64,000 nt of DNA from Ectobius pallidus (Eukaryota; Arthropoda; Insecta; Blattodea; Ectobiidae): NCBI GenBank assembly GCA_964059195.1, contig CAXKWD010000007.1, forward strand, positions 59,253,163 to 59,317,162, in the 5' to 3' direction. The translations under genes were made by a program, and so were the position numbers. Positions 44,050 to 56,112 of the stretch are shown here, in pieces. Every line of letters begins with the position of its first letter. Positions within the stretch are counted from its first letter, which is position 1. Below the pieces are notes generated by a model that worked only from the letters and a program-made list of their open reading frames with translations, made no database searches and had not been told where the DNA came from.

Positions 44050-45115
44050 TTTTATCTATACGAAACGCTCCTCAGTAAACAATAGCATTAACAGTCTCTA
44101 CATTAATCGTGAGCATTTCGAGCATAGGTATTTATTCTAGAGTAAAATACTGTATATCCTGGAAGAGAAAATTTAGAATTATTACACAACATTTAATTTT
44201 TTTTCTTCTGATATCCTAGCTGATATATAAAATCAAAGCTAAAAGATGTAAAAAAAAGCACACACACACTGACACTTGTTTGGTTTAGTCCTTCGCTGCA
44301 GTTTTTAAGTTAGAACAAGATATCTTATACTGTCTCATTCCCTTAAGAACAAGAATAAGCTAAGGAAATTGGTTTTATCATGATTTTTAATAAAATTAAC
44401 ATTCAAATTAGAAATAGAAAAAATCGTCAGCTTATGTTGCTAAAGGAATAAGACAATTATTTTAGTTCCACGCCTAGCTACACTCACGCAACGGTGTATG
44501 AATCGTGCAGATATCTCAATTGTAAACACTAACCTAATTCTATTGACGTTAGTACTGTAATTAAATTAAAAAGGTTACGTGACATATGTAATGTGTGGTT
44601 CCGGTGTGTAAAAATTAAATGAATGCGCTAAATATCGCACAGAATACAGTGTAAGCTTTACTATATTATTTTAAACTAAGTTAGAACCTTCAGGCTTCCC
44701 AGTAACACGAAGTACCAAAAAGTAATTTCTGATGAAAAATTAAAAATTGAGGATAGGCTGTGCATTATATTCTTGATAAAATTATATGGAATAAAATACA
44801 GCTTGTCATTCGAAATTAATGGGACATAGCGGCTATAGTCTATTGCTGAACCTTTCAATATGTGCATTCAGAACTCAAGCTCTATCCATTCCTATATTTC
44901 TAAGTCCATAGCGGAATGCAGAACTACACGATTAAATGGAATAATTTTGTTTATAATTAAGAGAGTTGCAAGATGTTTCTCATTATCGAAGGGTTTTAAT
45001 GGATTGACTGATTCAGTAGAGGGTGCATAGGCACCCTTAGCAGCTCCCGTCTATAACAATGATTTTGTCTTATGCATAGCGTTTCTTCTTTCCTTAATTC
45101 TGTCTGTCTTTCTTC

Positions 45116-45190
<75 letters not shown>

Positions 45191-46490
45191 TCATTTGAGT
45201 TTTGTTTCTTCTTTCTTGCTCTTTTACATACTCATCATCTCTGTCTGTTTGCGCTACTTATTTTTCACTTAATTATTTCCACCTTCCTTTTTTTTAAATC
45301 TTCTTTTTCTTTCATTTTTCTTCTGTTTCCTTTTTGTTTGTTACTCTATTTGTTTGCTTTACTGGTTGCTTTCTTCGTTCTTTGATTTTTTGGCTGTTTC
45401 TCTTTGTTTCCTTTTCCCTCTTTTTTCTTTCGTAATTACTAAGTAATTTCAATGATTAACTTTCATTGATTTTCGCCTTTTTTCCTTACCCTCCTTCAGA
45501 TTAACTTGTGCTCACATTAACGTTATTTTTATTTTTTATTTTTGAGTAGAAAACAATGTGAAAACAATTCCAGGAGTTGGAACCTAGTATTGAGAGATAA
45601 CACAACACCGAGAAAAGGTCAACTTCGTTAAGCCTTGTCCCTCAAAGAGCATTAAGAGATTAAAATGAAAGCATTCTAGTACCGTCCGTACATGTGATTA
45701 GCCTGATCCGCTCCTCTCTGTGGGCGTCCGGATTCATGAAAACCTCTAGAGTTAAATGGGCATCTTTTGATGAAAGTTCTGAAAAGCTATACCATAATTA
45801 ATAAGATTACTGATTAAGAGTAAGGAACCACTTATTAAAAAGTTTTAAATTTAAGTTATAAGATCAGTTTCTGTTTCGGATACGCTCTGTTTTAGAAGCA
45901 TTTAATATCTTGCTGATTCCATGTTACTGATTATAGCGTTTGGTTGGTAATATAGTTATTTAACGACGGGGTCTACTGCAATTTAGGCCTGTGACTGTCG
46001 CCGGTGTGCCGGAATTTTGTTACAATTATTTTACATACCTGGCCCCGATCGAATCCACAACCTTGTGCGCATAACCTCAATCGGGGGGCCAAGTGACAGA
46101 GAAATTTTACAAGGCGAGCCAAAATAGTTTATCGAAATGGTGAAATCGTTCAATTCTCATAACTATTTTTTCTGTTATTTATGTATGAGTGGGACTGTGA
46201 CTGCACTTCCGATAGCTTTTCATAGTGCTGTTGCTACTGGAACGAGATGAGCCTCAGAAGTGACGTCAGAGTTTTGAGACGTTAAAAAAATGGTTTTACT
46301 TTGCAACTTAAAAAATTTATGTTGAATGCTCGGTTTTACAGTTCTGCGGTCTACAGTAAATGGAATAATGAAAGTATCCAAGGTGTGTTCAATGCTTGTG
46401 TATTGAAGTTCTGTTAAAATTCATCATGAGACATGCTGTAGAAGGAAAAGCAATCGAGTAAGAAATATATTATTCTCCTCCTTTCCTGTC
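44050..46490. other. Unassigned flank left of Gypsy B, with (CTTT)n
   Basis: AT-rich sequence without genes. A pure (TTTC)n run occupies about 45115-45193, followed by ~250 bp of pyrimidine-rich sequence. A weak minus-strand B-box word (GTGGATTCGATCG) lies near 46045. The open frame at 45072-45272 is microsatellite translation. Confidence 0.5.
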
Positions 46491-46493
46491 ACT

Positions 46494-47288
46494 TGAGCCG
46501 AGATTTCGTCTCACGGCTCCTTCTTGCTCCTCTCCACCTTAAAACTTTAATAAAAATATATATGTAATATAGGACGTAAAGAGGGCGTTTGTGCTGGTTG
46601 CCTCGAACGTAGCGCCACCAAGGCCTAGCGGCCGATTTGGGAGTTGCTCAGAATTAAATTCGTTAGTTGTGGTTCGACCTCCGAGTTGTTAAGTGGTTAA
46701 GTTTGTGGGCGTTGATCTTCTGCTACTATGGCTAACTTACAGGTAAGCACTTGTGATTCAGGGGTTTCTGTAAGAAATTGTTAATATTGTTGCTTACCTG
46801 TCTTTCGACATCAAAATTTTCTGTCCTGGTTTTAAAGGAAAGGTTTTTTTACATTGATAAATTCTTTTCTTGGCTGTTTGAAATTTCGCCCACTATCGCG
46901 AAATTGTAGTTTAATGTATATTATTAACATGGGGAGGGTTTTTTCTAAATTGCGTAGAATATGGTTGGGTTATATTTAAATTGGAGGTCATCTTGCTGAG
47001 GTCACAACTCGCCAGCCGGAACATGCTAGAATTCTTACGCCAACCGATCATGTGATTACGGGAATGAAATAAAATTGTGTAACTGGTTCTAGATTTTAAA
47101 TTCTATATTTACAGTAAATGGCATTACTATACAGTATTTTGAAATTGTTATACTGGAAATAAAACTTGTTATTGTTTGACTCAGTCTTTCTTTGAAAAAC
47201 ACTCTAAATTTTCAGCAGCTCGTACGCCATGATTTGAATTAAAGGTGAAAAAACCTACTTCTTTCGGCCTGAAGGGCAGGCCGCTTCA
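46494..47288 (+). repeat. Gypsy B 5' LTR
   Basis: 795 bp, highly similar to the right LTR. It includes a TATA-like AATATATATGTAATATA near 46554. It also contains the sequence ATGGCTAACTTACAGGTAAG, an ATG opening five codons that end in a consensus 5' splice site (cut after 46742). Confidence 0.9.
46728..46748 (+). promoter_or_regulatory. Possible short first exon and 5' splice donor in the LTR
   Basis: ATG GCT AAC TTA CAG is followed by GTAAGC, a near-perfect U1-type donor. The same sequence is kept in the right LTR (about 58329-58349). Splicing to an acceptor just upstream of gag (for example the AG at about 51383 after a T-rich run) would remove the 4 kb leader. Inference from sequence only. 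Confidence 0.45.
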
Positions 47289-49002
47289 ATATGTGGTAAT
47301 GCAGACCGTAGTTGAGGTTTTTTTGTTCCCTTTTCTTTTCAAAATTGCTGCGGGTCTGCTTTATTCAAAGTTTGAATAACCATTTGTTAATTCTGCATTA
47401 CTTAGTTTTCTAATAATTATATTCCGTCCCTAGCTTCGTGTAAGCGGGACATGCATACTTGCTAATGGCTTCAGTAATTCAGTATTTCTATTTTTAAACT
47501 CGAAGCTTCTGTTAACTTAACCGTATGCAAACTTCGAGTTGAGCTTAAGCCTGTATAAACGACTAGACCCCTGTTATGATGTGGCGTTAAGTTTTGAATT
47601 CTGACAAACTTATACGACTATTAAATTGGATTAGGCCTTACCATAATGAATAGAGGAGAAAGTGTGATGACTGAGGTAGTTCACTGGTTCCGCCGCTAGG
47701 TAGCAGTTACTCTGCTTGAGATTCACGGGAGCAAGATTACTACGGGCGGTATAGGAAAAATTGCAAACATTCTTAAACAAAATAATACATTAATCTATTT
47801 CAAAATGACTCACCTTATCTAAATTGAATTGTTAGATACTTTTGACAATTTTCGGGCTGCTTTACACGTCTTGGAAGATCTCATCTCCATAAATAAACAT
47901 GGCCGTGTGTAACAGTAATTTCTCAGATTTCAAGAAGCTTGACCGTAACATTTCGTTCCACATTTTTCCAAAAATCGAATATGTTCACAAGCAATGAACA
48001 ATTATATAATATAGGTATGAAACAGCTAAGGGATGTTGATCTAATATTTTGTTGCCTAGAAAATAGGGTAGAGGGTATGTTAGTATAATTTGATGAGAAT
48101 TTGTTAAAGAATGTACATTTGTATAGAAATAACAACGTATAATTAGGGTAGAAAACAGCTAAGGGATATTTTATAAATTAATATTAATATCACATTGTAT
48201 AAGAATATTACTGAGTATTAATTTGTATTAATATTGTATTAATATTGTATTAATAGTAATATTATTTATATTAATATTAATTTTCTCCTGGCTGTATGGG
48301 GTAAGCTATGTAGGTGAAACACGGTCAAAAGTGTAGATCTGTGTACAAATTATGTGAACAGAGATAATATAAACTAAGGGATGGTTTGTGAATTGCCGGG
48401 CACGGAAAATTTCATAAGCAGCACTACAAAAATAGGGCGCGTGATCTTTAAAATTGGCGTCTCAACATCCGATAAAGACGCACATACGCAAAAATTGTTT
48501 TGCAATGCATTCTAAATATATTAAAGCATTTTCTTTGATTTTTTCATAAAAAAATTAAATCCTCTTGCCTTAACTACAACCCGCTATTTGCTCAAACCCT
48601 CGACCATTCGCCGTTCGCTGTAACTGATGTACGTCTTATGTTGTTAAATTATATTATTAAAAGGAACAAGATATTAAACTAATAAGACATTTGCTAAGAT
48701 AATCATACATGAAAATTACTAACATAAGTGAACAGAAAATATGAGAAATAATCCAATAAATGCATAAATAAAAGTAGTGCAGCTTTACTAAGTTAGAAAA
48801 AATCTTCATTCACTCCTTTTCCCCAGCGGGTCAATCTTGCAGTATGGGTACAAGTAGTCAGTTAATATGGTATTTATTATTGAGTCCACGAATAAATGAT
48901 GTAAAAATGTTTACGTTATTGCTGGTATTTTATAGAAAAGATGCGTGCTAATACCTCAATACCATTCTGATAGCTTTAGCTTTAGAGTAATTACTATTAC
49001 TC

Positions 49003-49459
49003 TATCCTTTTTTCTTTCTTTAACGTAGTTTCACCTCTCCCTTTTAGGATTTAAGCGACCCAAGCCGCCCGGGCCTTACAGGGCCGCGACCTGTCGGGAG
49101 AGGGATTATCTTTGGATCACATACATACTTTTTTGACCAGACAAGGAAATGGAGGGCCTCCCCGGATGAGTGATCAGCCCAATGCCGGGGCCACCTCCGA
49201 GACAACACGAACACATAGGACGAGACACAACATTCACACTCACACTCATTCCAAACAAGGCGAAGATGGGATGAAGATGATAATGACGGCCAGATGATAT
49301 CTGGGGACCACAAGGGCCTAAAGTTACCCGACATTTGTCTCAAAGGTGAGGGAAAACCCCAGAAAAAACCCCACCTAGGTAACTTGTCCCGACCAGGAAT
49401 CGAACCCGGGCCCGCTGCGTGAGAGGATTCAACGCATCCCCTGAGCCACAGCGGTGGAC
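49003..49459 (-). mobile_element. tRNA-derived SINE with 14 bp target duplication
   Basis: The minus-strand head CCACCGCTGTGGCTCAGGGG is followed by B box GGTTCGATTCC, a body with 'GGGGTTTTTTCTGGGG' and a 3' A-rich tail at the left. It is flanked by AATTACTATTACTC at 48989-49002 and 49460-49473. A complete insertion into the Gypsy B leader, younger than Gypsy B. Confidence 0.9.
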
Positions 49460-50210
49460 AATTACTATTACTCGTTAACCATTATAGATATATAGGTGGT
49501 ACTCGATTTATAATAAGATCCAAATATTTCACTAACCCTTACACGCTGGTTCTCTTTCTGGACACAAAAATAAAATAATAAATTTCGCATAGTTAAATTT
49601 GCTTCACCCTCAACATTTCACGATCGTCCCACATCATTCATTCAGCAGTAGCGCTCGGAATAATTACCACTCAATTACTCGTAAACCATTCAAGATATAA
49701 AGGTGGTACTGAATTTAAAATAAAGTTGAAATATTTCACTAAAACTTTCTCGCTTGAAGTTTTTACGGGACACAAAAATGAAAAAAATTGTCGCATAGTC
49801 AAATTCCGTTTCACCCTCCATGAATTTTGTGTAATTGGTTATGTTTATATAATGAAATAAAAACATTTATGTCTGCATTTTTTAAGTCTCTGTTTTAACC
49901 ATCAGAAGGACTGTGTTGTGCAGATTATTTCTGCACAAATTTCACAGAAATAGGACCAAGGGTTAATTAAAGATTGCGAGTTTAATCATAATATGCCAAA
50001 CTATCATGATGCAGCATTGAGAAGTTGAAACGCAAACGAAGGTGCTGCCAGTGTTTCGGTGAACCGCCGCTCTCCCTATACCCACCATTGTATTAGCGGT
50101 GGAGTCATCACACTTTCTCATTCTATTCATTTTGGCCTTACTTTGGATGTTTTAATAAAGGCTACATTATAAAAAAAAAAGAAAAAAAAAAACTTAGCAC
50201 TTCTAATCTT

Positions 50211-50845
50211 GGCTTGATTACTATAAATTGATAGTATATTTCGTGATAGTATTTCTGAACGGGTCCTTATCTTAAATGTTAAATGTAGGCCTAGTTTGTA
50301 TATAGCTCTTGAAAATAATTTCGTGCTATAAGTTGTGATAGTTTTGGCATGATTACTATAAATTGATAGTATATTTCGTGATAGTATTTCTGAACGGGTC
50401 CTTATCTTAAATGTTAAATGTAGGCCTAGTTTGTATATAGCTCTTGAAAATAATTTCGTGCTATAAGTTGTGATAGTTTTGCTATTGCGAATATTTATCG
50501 TAATATTGTTTCTGGATGGCTCTTTATCTGAAAGGGTTAATACAGGCCTAGTTTATATTTAGCTTTTGAAAATAATTTCGTGCTATAAGTTGTGATAGTT
50601 TTGCTTTTGCGAATATTTATCGTAATATTATTTCTGAATGGCTCCTTATCTGAAAGGGTTAATATAGGCCTAGTTTGTATATAGCTTTTGAAAATAACTT
50701 CGTGCTATAAGTTGTGATAGTTTTTGCTATTGCGAATATATATTGTTTCTGAATGGCTCCTTATCTGAAAGGGTTAATGTAGGCCTAGCTTGTATATAGC
50801 TTTTGAAATTAATTTCGTGCTATATGTTGTGATAGTTTTTCCTAT
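50211..50845 (+). repeat. Tandem repeat of five 120-135 bp units in the Gypsy B leader
   Basis: Units share 'gtaggcctagtttgtatata', 'aataatttcgtgctataag' and 'ttgtgatagtttt'. The first two (from 50216 and 50351) are 135 bp and essentially identical, suggesting a recent duplication. Later units lack part of the start and diverge. Confidence 0.88.
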
Positions 50846-51432
50846 TGTAAAACTATTTCGGACTTAGTTGTTTGTCTGATATTCAACTTATTTAGTAGTC
50901 CGGTGATTAGTTTCATATTGATTAATGGACCTTCAGTACGAGTGAATATCGTAACCCAGTAAACTTAATTCTATGTTAATAGTTTTGTTAGTAATTCTGA
51001 GTGACTTTATAAATTTTGTATACACTTGTTATATATGTCCTTAACTTCGAGGAAGTAGGGCACTCAATTTTGTTCGGTATTTATTGGTAGTTCTTCTTTT
51101 CTATGAACCGAGAGAGAAAGATTCCATTGTAGATGGGTGATTATATGTCTCCGTGAGCGTTTATTTTTGGATGTTCTAACCTAACGCTGCAGTTGTATTG
51201 TATAATATTACAATTATTTTGGAGATATTAGGAAGATACGTCTTGAATTTGATAGTTCGTCCTTTATTGATTGATTTTATGAATAGTTTCTGAATTTCAA
51301 AATTTCGCTTTGAATATTCTGAGTCGCATAAATTCTATTAATACAAGAACTCGGTTTAACTTAGTAAGGTTGTTATTTTTATAGCTCTTCTAACTTTGGG
51401 ACAGTATTTGATTAACATATTTCTAACCTAAC

Positions 51433-52799
51433 ATGGATTCTAGACTGAATGTTCCCATCGAATTTATGCTCAAAGCTGACCTCTTGTATGAGTTAAGAAT
51501 ACGAGGTGTGGAAGTCGACCCTGATGACTCTGTGCCAAATTTGACGATGGTATTAAAAGAAAACTTGTCTCTTCCAACTGATATTTTAAAATGTTCAGAT
51601 ATTAAGCTGAAAGTAGAGATAGCTGCTTTGATAAATAAAACCGAGGACATTTTGGAAAAGTTTCAGGAATTTCAAGTGGAATCAAAATTAACTCCTAAGC
51701 AAGTTAGACGTTTATTGGCTAAACTAGACCAAATTCTTAACCGTATCATGGATTTATCAGTGTTAGAGATGTCCCCAGAGTATGCGGACTCGCTTACGAC
51801 CCTAAAGGAAGAAATTCTAAAACACAGAGATATTTTGAAGAGGGATAATTCTAATTTGCTTGTAACGGCTCCCCCTGCGCTTAATACAGAAAATTCATCT
51901 GAAGCTCTATTAAATTCTTCAAATCCTTTTGTTCAGCCGGTGGTTTCGGTAGTACCCTCTCTGCCAACTGGGGTTATTGGAGAAACTGTAAGTAACGATT
52001 GGAGTCGGGAATTCGCGAGATTACCTCATCCTCTGGGAAAACGTTTTGAAGGTATAGATAGGTACAATGATCATTCCTTAGATGCGATTGTAGCTTTTCT
52101 GATGTTTTTGGTCCAAGTTCGTACTCAGGCGGACCTTTTCTCATGTAGTCACAGACAAGTCCTGGCCATGCTTTCCGCAGGTTTGCAAGGAAACTTGAGA
52201 GAGTTGTCCGCGAAAGCTGTCCAAGAAGGGACAGACTTGTGGATGTTCCACCAAACTTTGTTAGATTATTATGTCCCTGCTCGCGCTAAAGCTGCTTTAT
52301 TGGCAAAACATTATTATAGAGTTCAGGGTGAAGCAGAAAACTTGTCAGAGTATATTTCTCATATAAAGAAATATGCCGCCATCTTTTTTTTGCAACCGTC
52401 GGAAACTGACATGGTAACAAATATTTTAGATGGTCTTCTCCTGCTACAAGAAGTAGCATTGTTTTCGAAAAGAAGCCTAGTAATTTGATAGAGCTGGACT
52501 TGTTGTCTGCCCGCATTAATTCAGTGAATTATTCAGATTCACTTAGACCTGTGGCACCAAGAAATTTTGGTAGTCTAAGCCGTCCAGCGGCTGATAGTGT
52601 GGGTAGATCTGGAGAAAACCTCCGTTACAATACGGCGGATTCCAGACTTTGCTATTATTGCCGGAGGCCGGGCCATGTGTTACGTAATTGTCCGACTCGC
52701 CCAGTTGGGAGAGAGAATTACCGCAGAGATCCACCCCCTCAAATGTCGGATAATCATTCTAATTTGAGACGTGAAGGAAACTCCTTTAGACGGCCATGA
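51433..52799 (+). pseudogene. Gypsy B gag
   Basis: The ATG at 51433 opens 351 codons: a coiled-coil-like region (residues 60-130) and a capsid-like part with 'LRELSAKAVQEGTDLWMFHQ'. A frameshift near 52450 moves it to a second frame that includes the zinc knuckle 'CYYCRRPGHVLRNC' (C-x2-C-x4-H-x4-C, about 52650-52691). That frame ends at TGA 52797-52799, followed by CAATTA. It forms particles and packages RNA. The start is supported by a TAACCTAAC-ATG context and by lack of in-frame upstream coding. Confidence 0.85.
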
Positions 52800-52805
52800 C
52801 AATTA
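52797..52805 (+). promoter_or_regulatory. Candidate UGA readthrough site between gag and pol
   Basis: The gag stop TGA is followed directly by CAA TTA, matching the CAR-YYA context known to promote stop-codon readthrough in tobacco mosaic virus. Protease lies in the same frame downstream (52851 onward, no further stop until about 53394). Gypsy A has gag and protease in one uninterrupted frame, so a simple nonsense mutation is the alternative. Confidence 0.5.
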
Positions 52806-52850
52806 CAGTATTCCCCGTATTGTCTCTCGACAGGTGAGAGGGCTGTTGCC

Positions 52851-53396
52851 ATGAAAGTTTTAGGGTTGTCTGGTAAATCGTTGCCGTTTGTGAAAATTCA
52901 GTGTGGTCCCATAGATGCTATTGCTTTGGTAGACTCTGGCTCCTCTCTGAATATTATTTCTAATGCTACTTATTTGTGGATGCGCAAACTTGGTAAAATT
53001 CCTGAAGTAAAAGCAGATAACATTCCGTGCTCAGTAGCCAATACTCAACCGTCGGTGTTTTTGGGATGGTTAGACTTGAAGATCAAAATCAACAGATTTT
53101 CTTGGACTTTTAAATTCTGGGTGGCACCTCAACTTTCCGTGCCCGTTGTATTAGGTGTTCCGTTTTGTAATAAAACCGGTCTGATGTTAGATTTCTTGCA
53201 GGAACATGTATATTTTGCTTTTGCCCCTGAAGTTAAAATTCCATTTCTTAAATATTCTTCGGCGGAAGCTTTAGAGAACCGAACCGAGAGGGAGGTCTTG
53301 CTTGCTGCTGAACCTGAGGGATGTACACCTCGTATTCCATTAATCATCTTTCCGATGATCAAAGGAAATTTTGGTCGGTATTGTAGATCTATTTGA
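52851..53396 (+). pseudogene. Gypsy B aspartic protease
   Basis: 'DAIALVDSGSSLNIISNATY' holds the DSG catalytic triad, then 'LDLKIKINRFSWTFKFWVAP' and 'PVVLGVPFCNKTGLMLDF'. Same frame as the upstream gag knuckle, separated by the TGA at 52797. It would cleave the polyprotein. The link to RT needs frameshifts near 53335 and 53380. Confidence 0.87.
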
Positions 53397-54313
53397 TTAT
53401 GTTTTGACACCTGAGTTGGGCTTAACCCACATTATGGAATATGAAATTGAGTTTTTTTACCAGACTCCAGTTCGCAGGCCCCCGTACCGATTGTCTCCGC
53501 CAAAATTAAAGATTATGAGAGAGCATATCAAAGAAATGTTGAAACAAGGTGTAATTACAGTTTCGAAATCCAACTATAGCAGTCCTATTTTTTTGATAGA
53601 GAAAGGAGAGAACAAATTCCGGTCAGTTATTGATTATAGATTCTTAAATACTAAAATTAAAATAGTCTCAGTTCATCTGCCTGATATCCATTCGTCATTT
53701 GCTTGGTTCGCCAAGGCGAAACATTTCACGTCACTTGATCTCAATCAGGCATATTATCAGATTCCTCTGTCACCTAAATCCAGGAAATTAACAGCATTTT
53801 GCACTGAGTGGAATCTTTTCGAATTTACAAGAGTACCATTTGGATTAGCGACCGGAGCGCAAGCTCTTACTAGACTCCTGGACCAGATCTTTGGTGATAT
53901 TAAGTATGAGTTTGTATTTAATTATTTAGATGACTTGGTTATTTATTCGAACTCTTTTGAAAAACACATGGACCATCTTTGCTTAGTGCTGACCAGGTCA
54001 AGGGAGGCCGGACTGACGGTAAACCCCGAAAAGGTGACTCTAGCCGCTACTAGACTGTCCTTCTTGGGACATGTGGTTTCTGGTCAAAGTGTTTCCATAG
54101 ATCCAGAAAGAACGAAGGCTATTAGGGAATTTCTGCCCCCAAAGGATGCCAAAGGTATCGCCAGGTTTTTGGGTATGGTAAACTTTTTCCAGCGTTTCAT
54201 TCTTAATCTTACCCAACGTACCGCACCGTTGAATACTCTGCGAAAGAAAGGGGTTAAGTTTGCTTGGGGAAAGGATCAACAAGAGGCCTTTGAAGAACTG
54301 AAAAAAACTAGTT
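53371..54313 (+). pseudogene. Gypsy B reverse transcriptase
   Basis: Blocks: 'FDYVLTPELGLTHIMEYEIE', 'NYSSPIFLIEKGENKFRSVI', 'FTSLDLNQAYYQIPLSPKSR' (first Asp), 'FTRVPFGLATGAQAL', catalytic 'FNYLDDLVIYSNS' intact, 'LGHVVSGQSVSIDPERT' and 'ARFLGMVNFFQRFI'. A frameshift near 54313 separates it from RNase H. The active site is intact, unlike Gypsy A. Confidence 0.9.
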
Positions 54314-54760
54314 ATGAATCCTCCCGTGCTCTCGATGCCCGTTTTCTCGAAGAAGTTCATTCTGCAAACGGATGCTTCTTCTGTCGCCCTTGGGTGCGTT
54401 CTCTTACAAAATTCAGCTGAAGGTCGGAGAGCAGTAGCTTATGCCTCGAGGACCTTAACGGAGCAAGAAAGAGTTTACTCTACTTACGAACTAGAAGCCT
54501 TGGCTGTGTTATTTGGAGTAGAAAAGTTTAGAAGTTATTTGGAACACATAGAGTTCGATTTGGAGACCGACTGCCAAGCGCTGAGCTGGGTGTTGGCCAA
54601 GCCACGATCCACTTTCCGAATAGCTAGATGGGCTGTCCGCTTGTCGGCTTTCAAATTTTCAGCCCGGCACATCCGAGCTTCTGACAATCAGATAGCGGAT
54701 GCACTGTCCCGTATGTTTACGCTCCCTGAGGTTTCTGTGCAAACTGGGGAAAACATTGAT
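54314..54760 (+). pseudogene. Gypsy B RNase H domain
   Basis: 'FILQTDASSVALGCVLLQ', 'YELEALAVLFGVEKFRSYLE', 'LETDCQALSWVLAKP' and 'IADALSRMF' carry the acidic catalytic residues. It continues in frame through a ~100-codon linker to the integrase zinc domain. Confidence 0.88.
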
Positions 54761-55029
54761 ACAGATATTCAGAGGTCTGGGGATTGTGCTCAGACGGATC
54801 AGATCTTATCAGATCGCCTGTCTGGAATAGGTCTAGATGAAGACGACTTAATTGCTGGCATTCTGTCAGAGTTTCCCTTGGCATTTCAGTCTATTCACCA
54901 GCACCAACAAGAAGACCCTGTTTTAGGACCCGTTCTTGAACAGCTACAAGCTGTCATACGAAATTATAGGTATTTGCTCAAAAATGGAGTGCTATATAGT
55001 GCACCTAGGGGATCTGTTCCATCTAAAAT

Positions 55030-56112
55030 TGTTTTGCCCACAGTTCTGGTTGACATGGTCTTCCAGTATTTTCATGAGTCACCCATCAGTGGTCATTTGG
55101 GTCTGTTCAAAACAAGGAATAATATCCGTTAATATTTTGTCTGGGCTGGTATGGAATCAGATATAAGAGCTAGAATTCGCGCCTGTCAGGTTTGTATGGC
55201 TTCTAAACCTAGTCAAGCCAGTAATGTTCGATACCTTAGTTCTAATGTACCAAAAGCTCCATTAGATCACCTGTTCATAGACTATGTAGGTAAATTTCCC
55301 CGCTCGAGAAATGGCAATTTATACATTCTGGTTGTAATAGACTCTTTTACAAAATTTGTATGGTTGTTCCCGGTGCGCGATGCTAACACTAGAAATACCG
55401 TCGAATCTCTTAAGAAGGTTTTCTCTGTTGTAGGATTTCCGCGCAGTATTTTCTCTGATAACGCAAGTTACTTCACTTCTTTTGCTTTTCGCCGTTTTTG
55501 TTTTGACCTTGGCATTAGACATTGTACCACATCCCCTTATTATCCGCAACCATCTCATGCAGAAAGATTTAATAGAAACCTCAGAAACGCATTAATAGCT
55601 TTCCACTCCCAAGATCATACTACATGGGACCAAAATTTATACTGGTTACAGTTTGCTTTCAATTCCGCCAGACACGAAGCTCATCAGTACACCCCATTTC
55701 TTTGATTTTCTCTTTTAGGCCCAATAATCCGTTAGCTAACTTGTGGTCCATTCATGATCTCTTGCCCGTTCAGGATCAAGTTTTCAGAGTTAAAGATATG
55801 TGGAAACGTGCGGCTAGGAATTTACAGATAGCTCATGCTAGAACCGAGAGTAGATACAATAGTAAAAGGAGGCCAGTTCCATTTCAGGTTGGGAGCGAAG
55901 TTTGGGTAAGAAATTTCCCTAGAAGTAATGCAGTGGCTCAAGTGGCAGGAAAATTGGCACCCCGTTTTGTAGGCCCTTACAAAATTGTCAAATTTCTCAC
56001 TCCAGTAACTGTGATGTTGAAAGATGATTCTACTGGACGCGAAAGGAGAGCGCATGTGTCGCACCTTAAAGGCAGTAAGAATCCCCCTTTAAAGGAACCA
56101 ATTGTTGCTTAA
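55030..56112 (+). pseudogene. Gypsy B integrase with GPY/F tail
   Basis: The HHCC zinc domain ('FHESPISGHLGLF', 'CQVCMASKPSQ') is interrupted by an in-frame TAA at 55130-55132. Catalytic residues: Asp in 'LFIDYVGKFPRS', Asp in 'SIFSDNASYFTS', Glu in 'PSHAERFNRNLRNAL'. A frameshift near 55695 leads to the 'NNPLANLWSIHDLLPVQDQV' stretch and the GPY/F module 'LAPRFVGPYKIVKFLTPVTV', ending at the stop 56110-56112. No chromodomain was seen. Confidence 0.9.

Larger units (their letters stand above)
47289..51432 (+). other. Gypsy B ~4.1 kb leader
   Basis: There is no recognisable coding region between the 5' LTR and gag. TGGTAATGCAGACC a few bases after the LTR could be a primer-binding site. The leader holds an inserted SINE (49003-49459), an A-rich run (50171-50193) and a tandem array (50211-50845). 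It is unusually long for a Gypsy leader. Confidence 0.6.

Noticed and set aside
45072..45272. Frame with repeated Phe/Leu/Ser
   Set aside because: Translation of the (CTTT)n microsatellite.
46030..46090. Weak B-box word suggesting another SINE
   Set aside because: No A box at the right distance and no target duplication.
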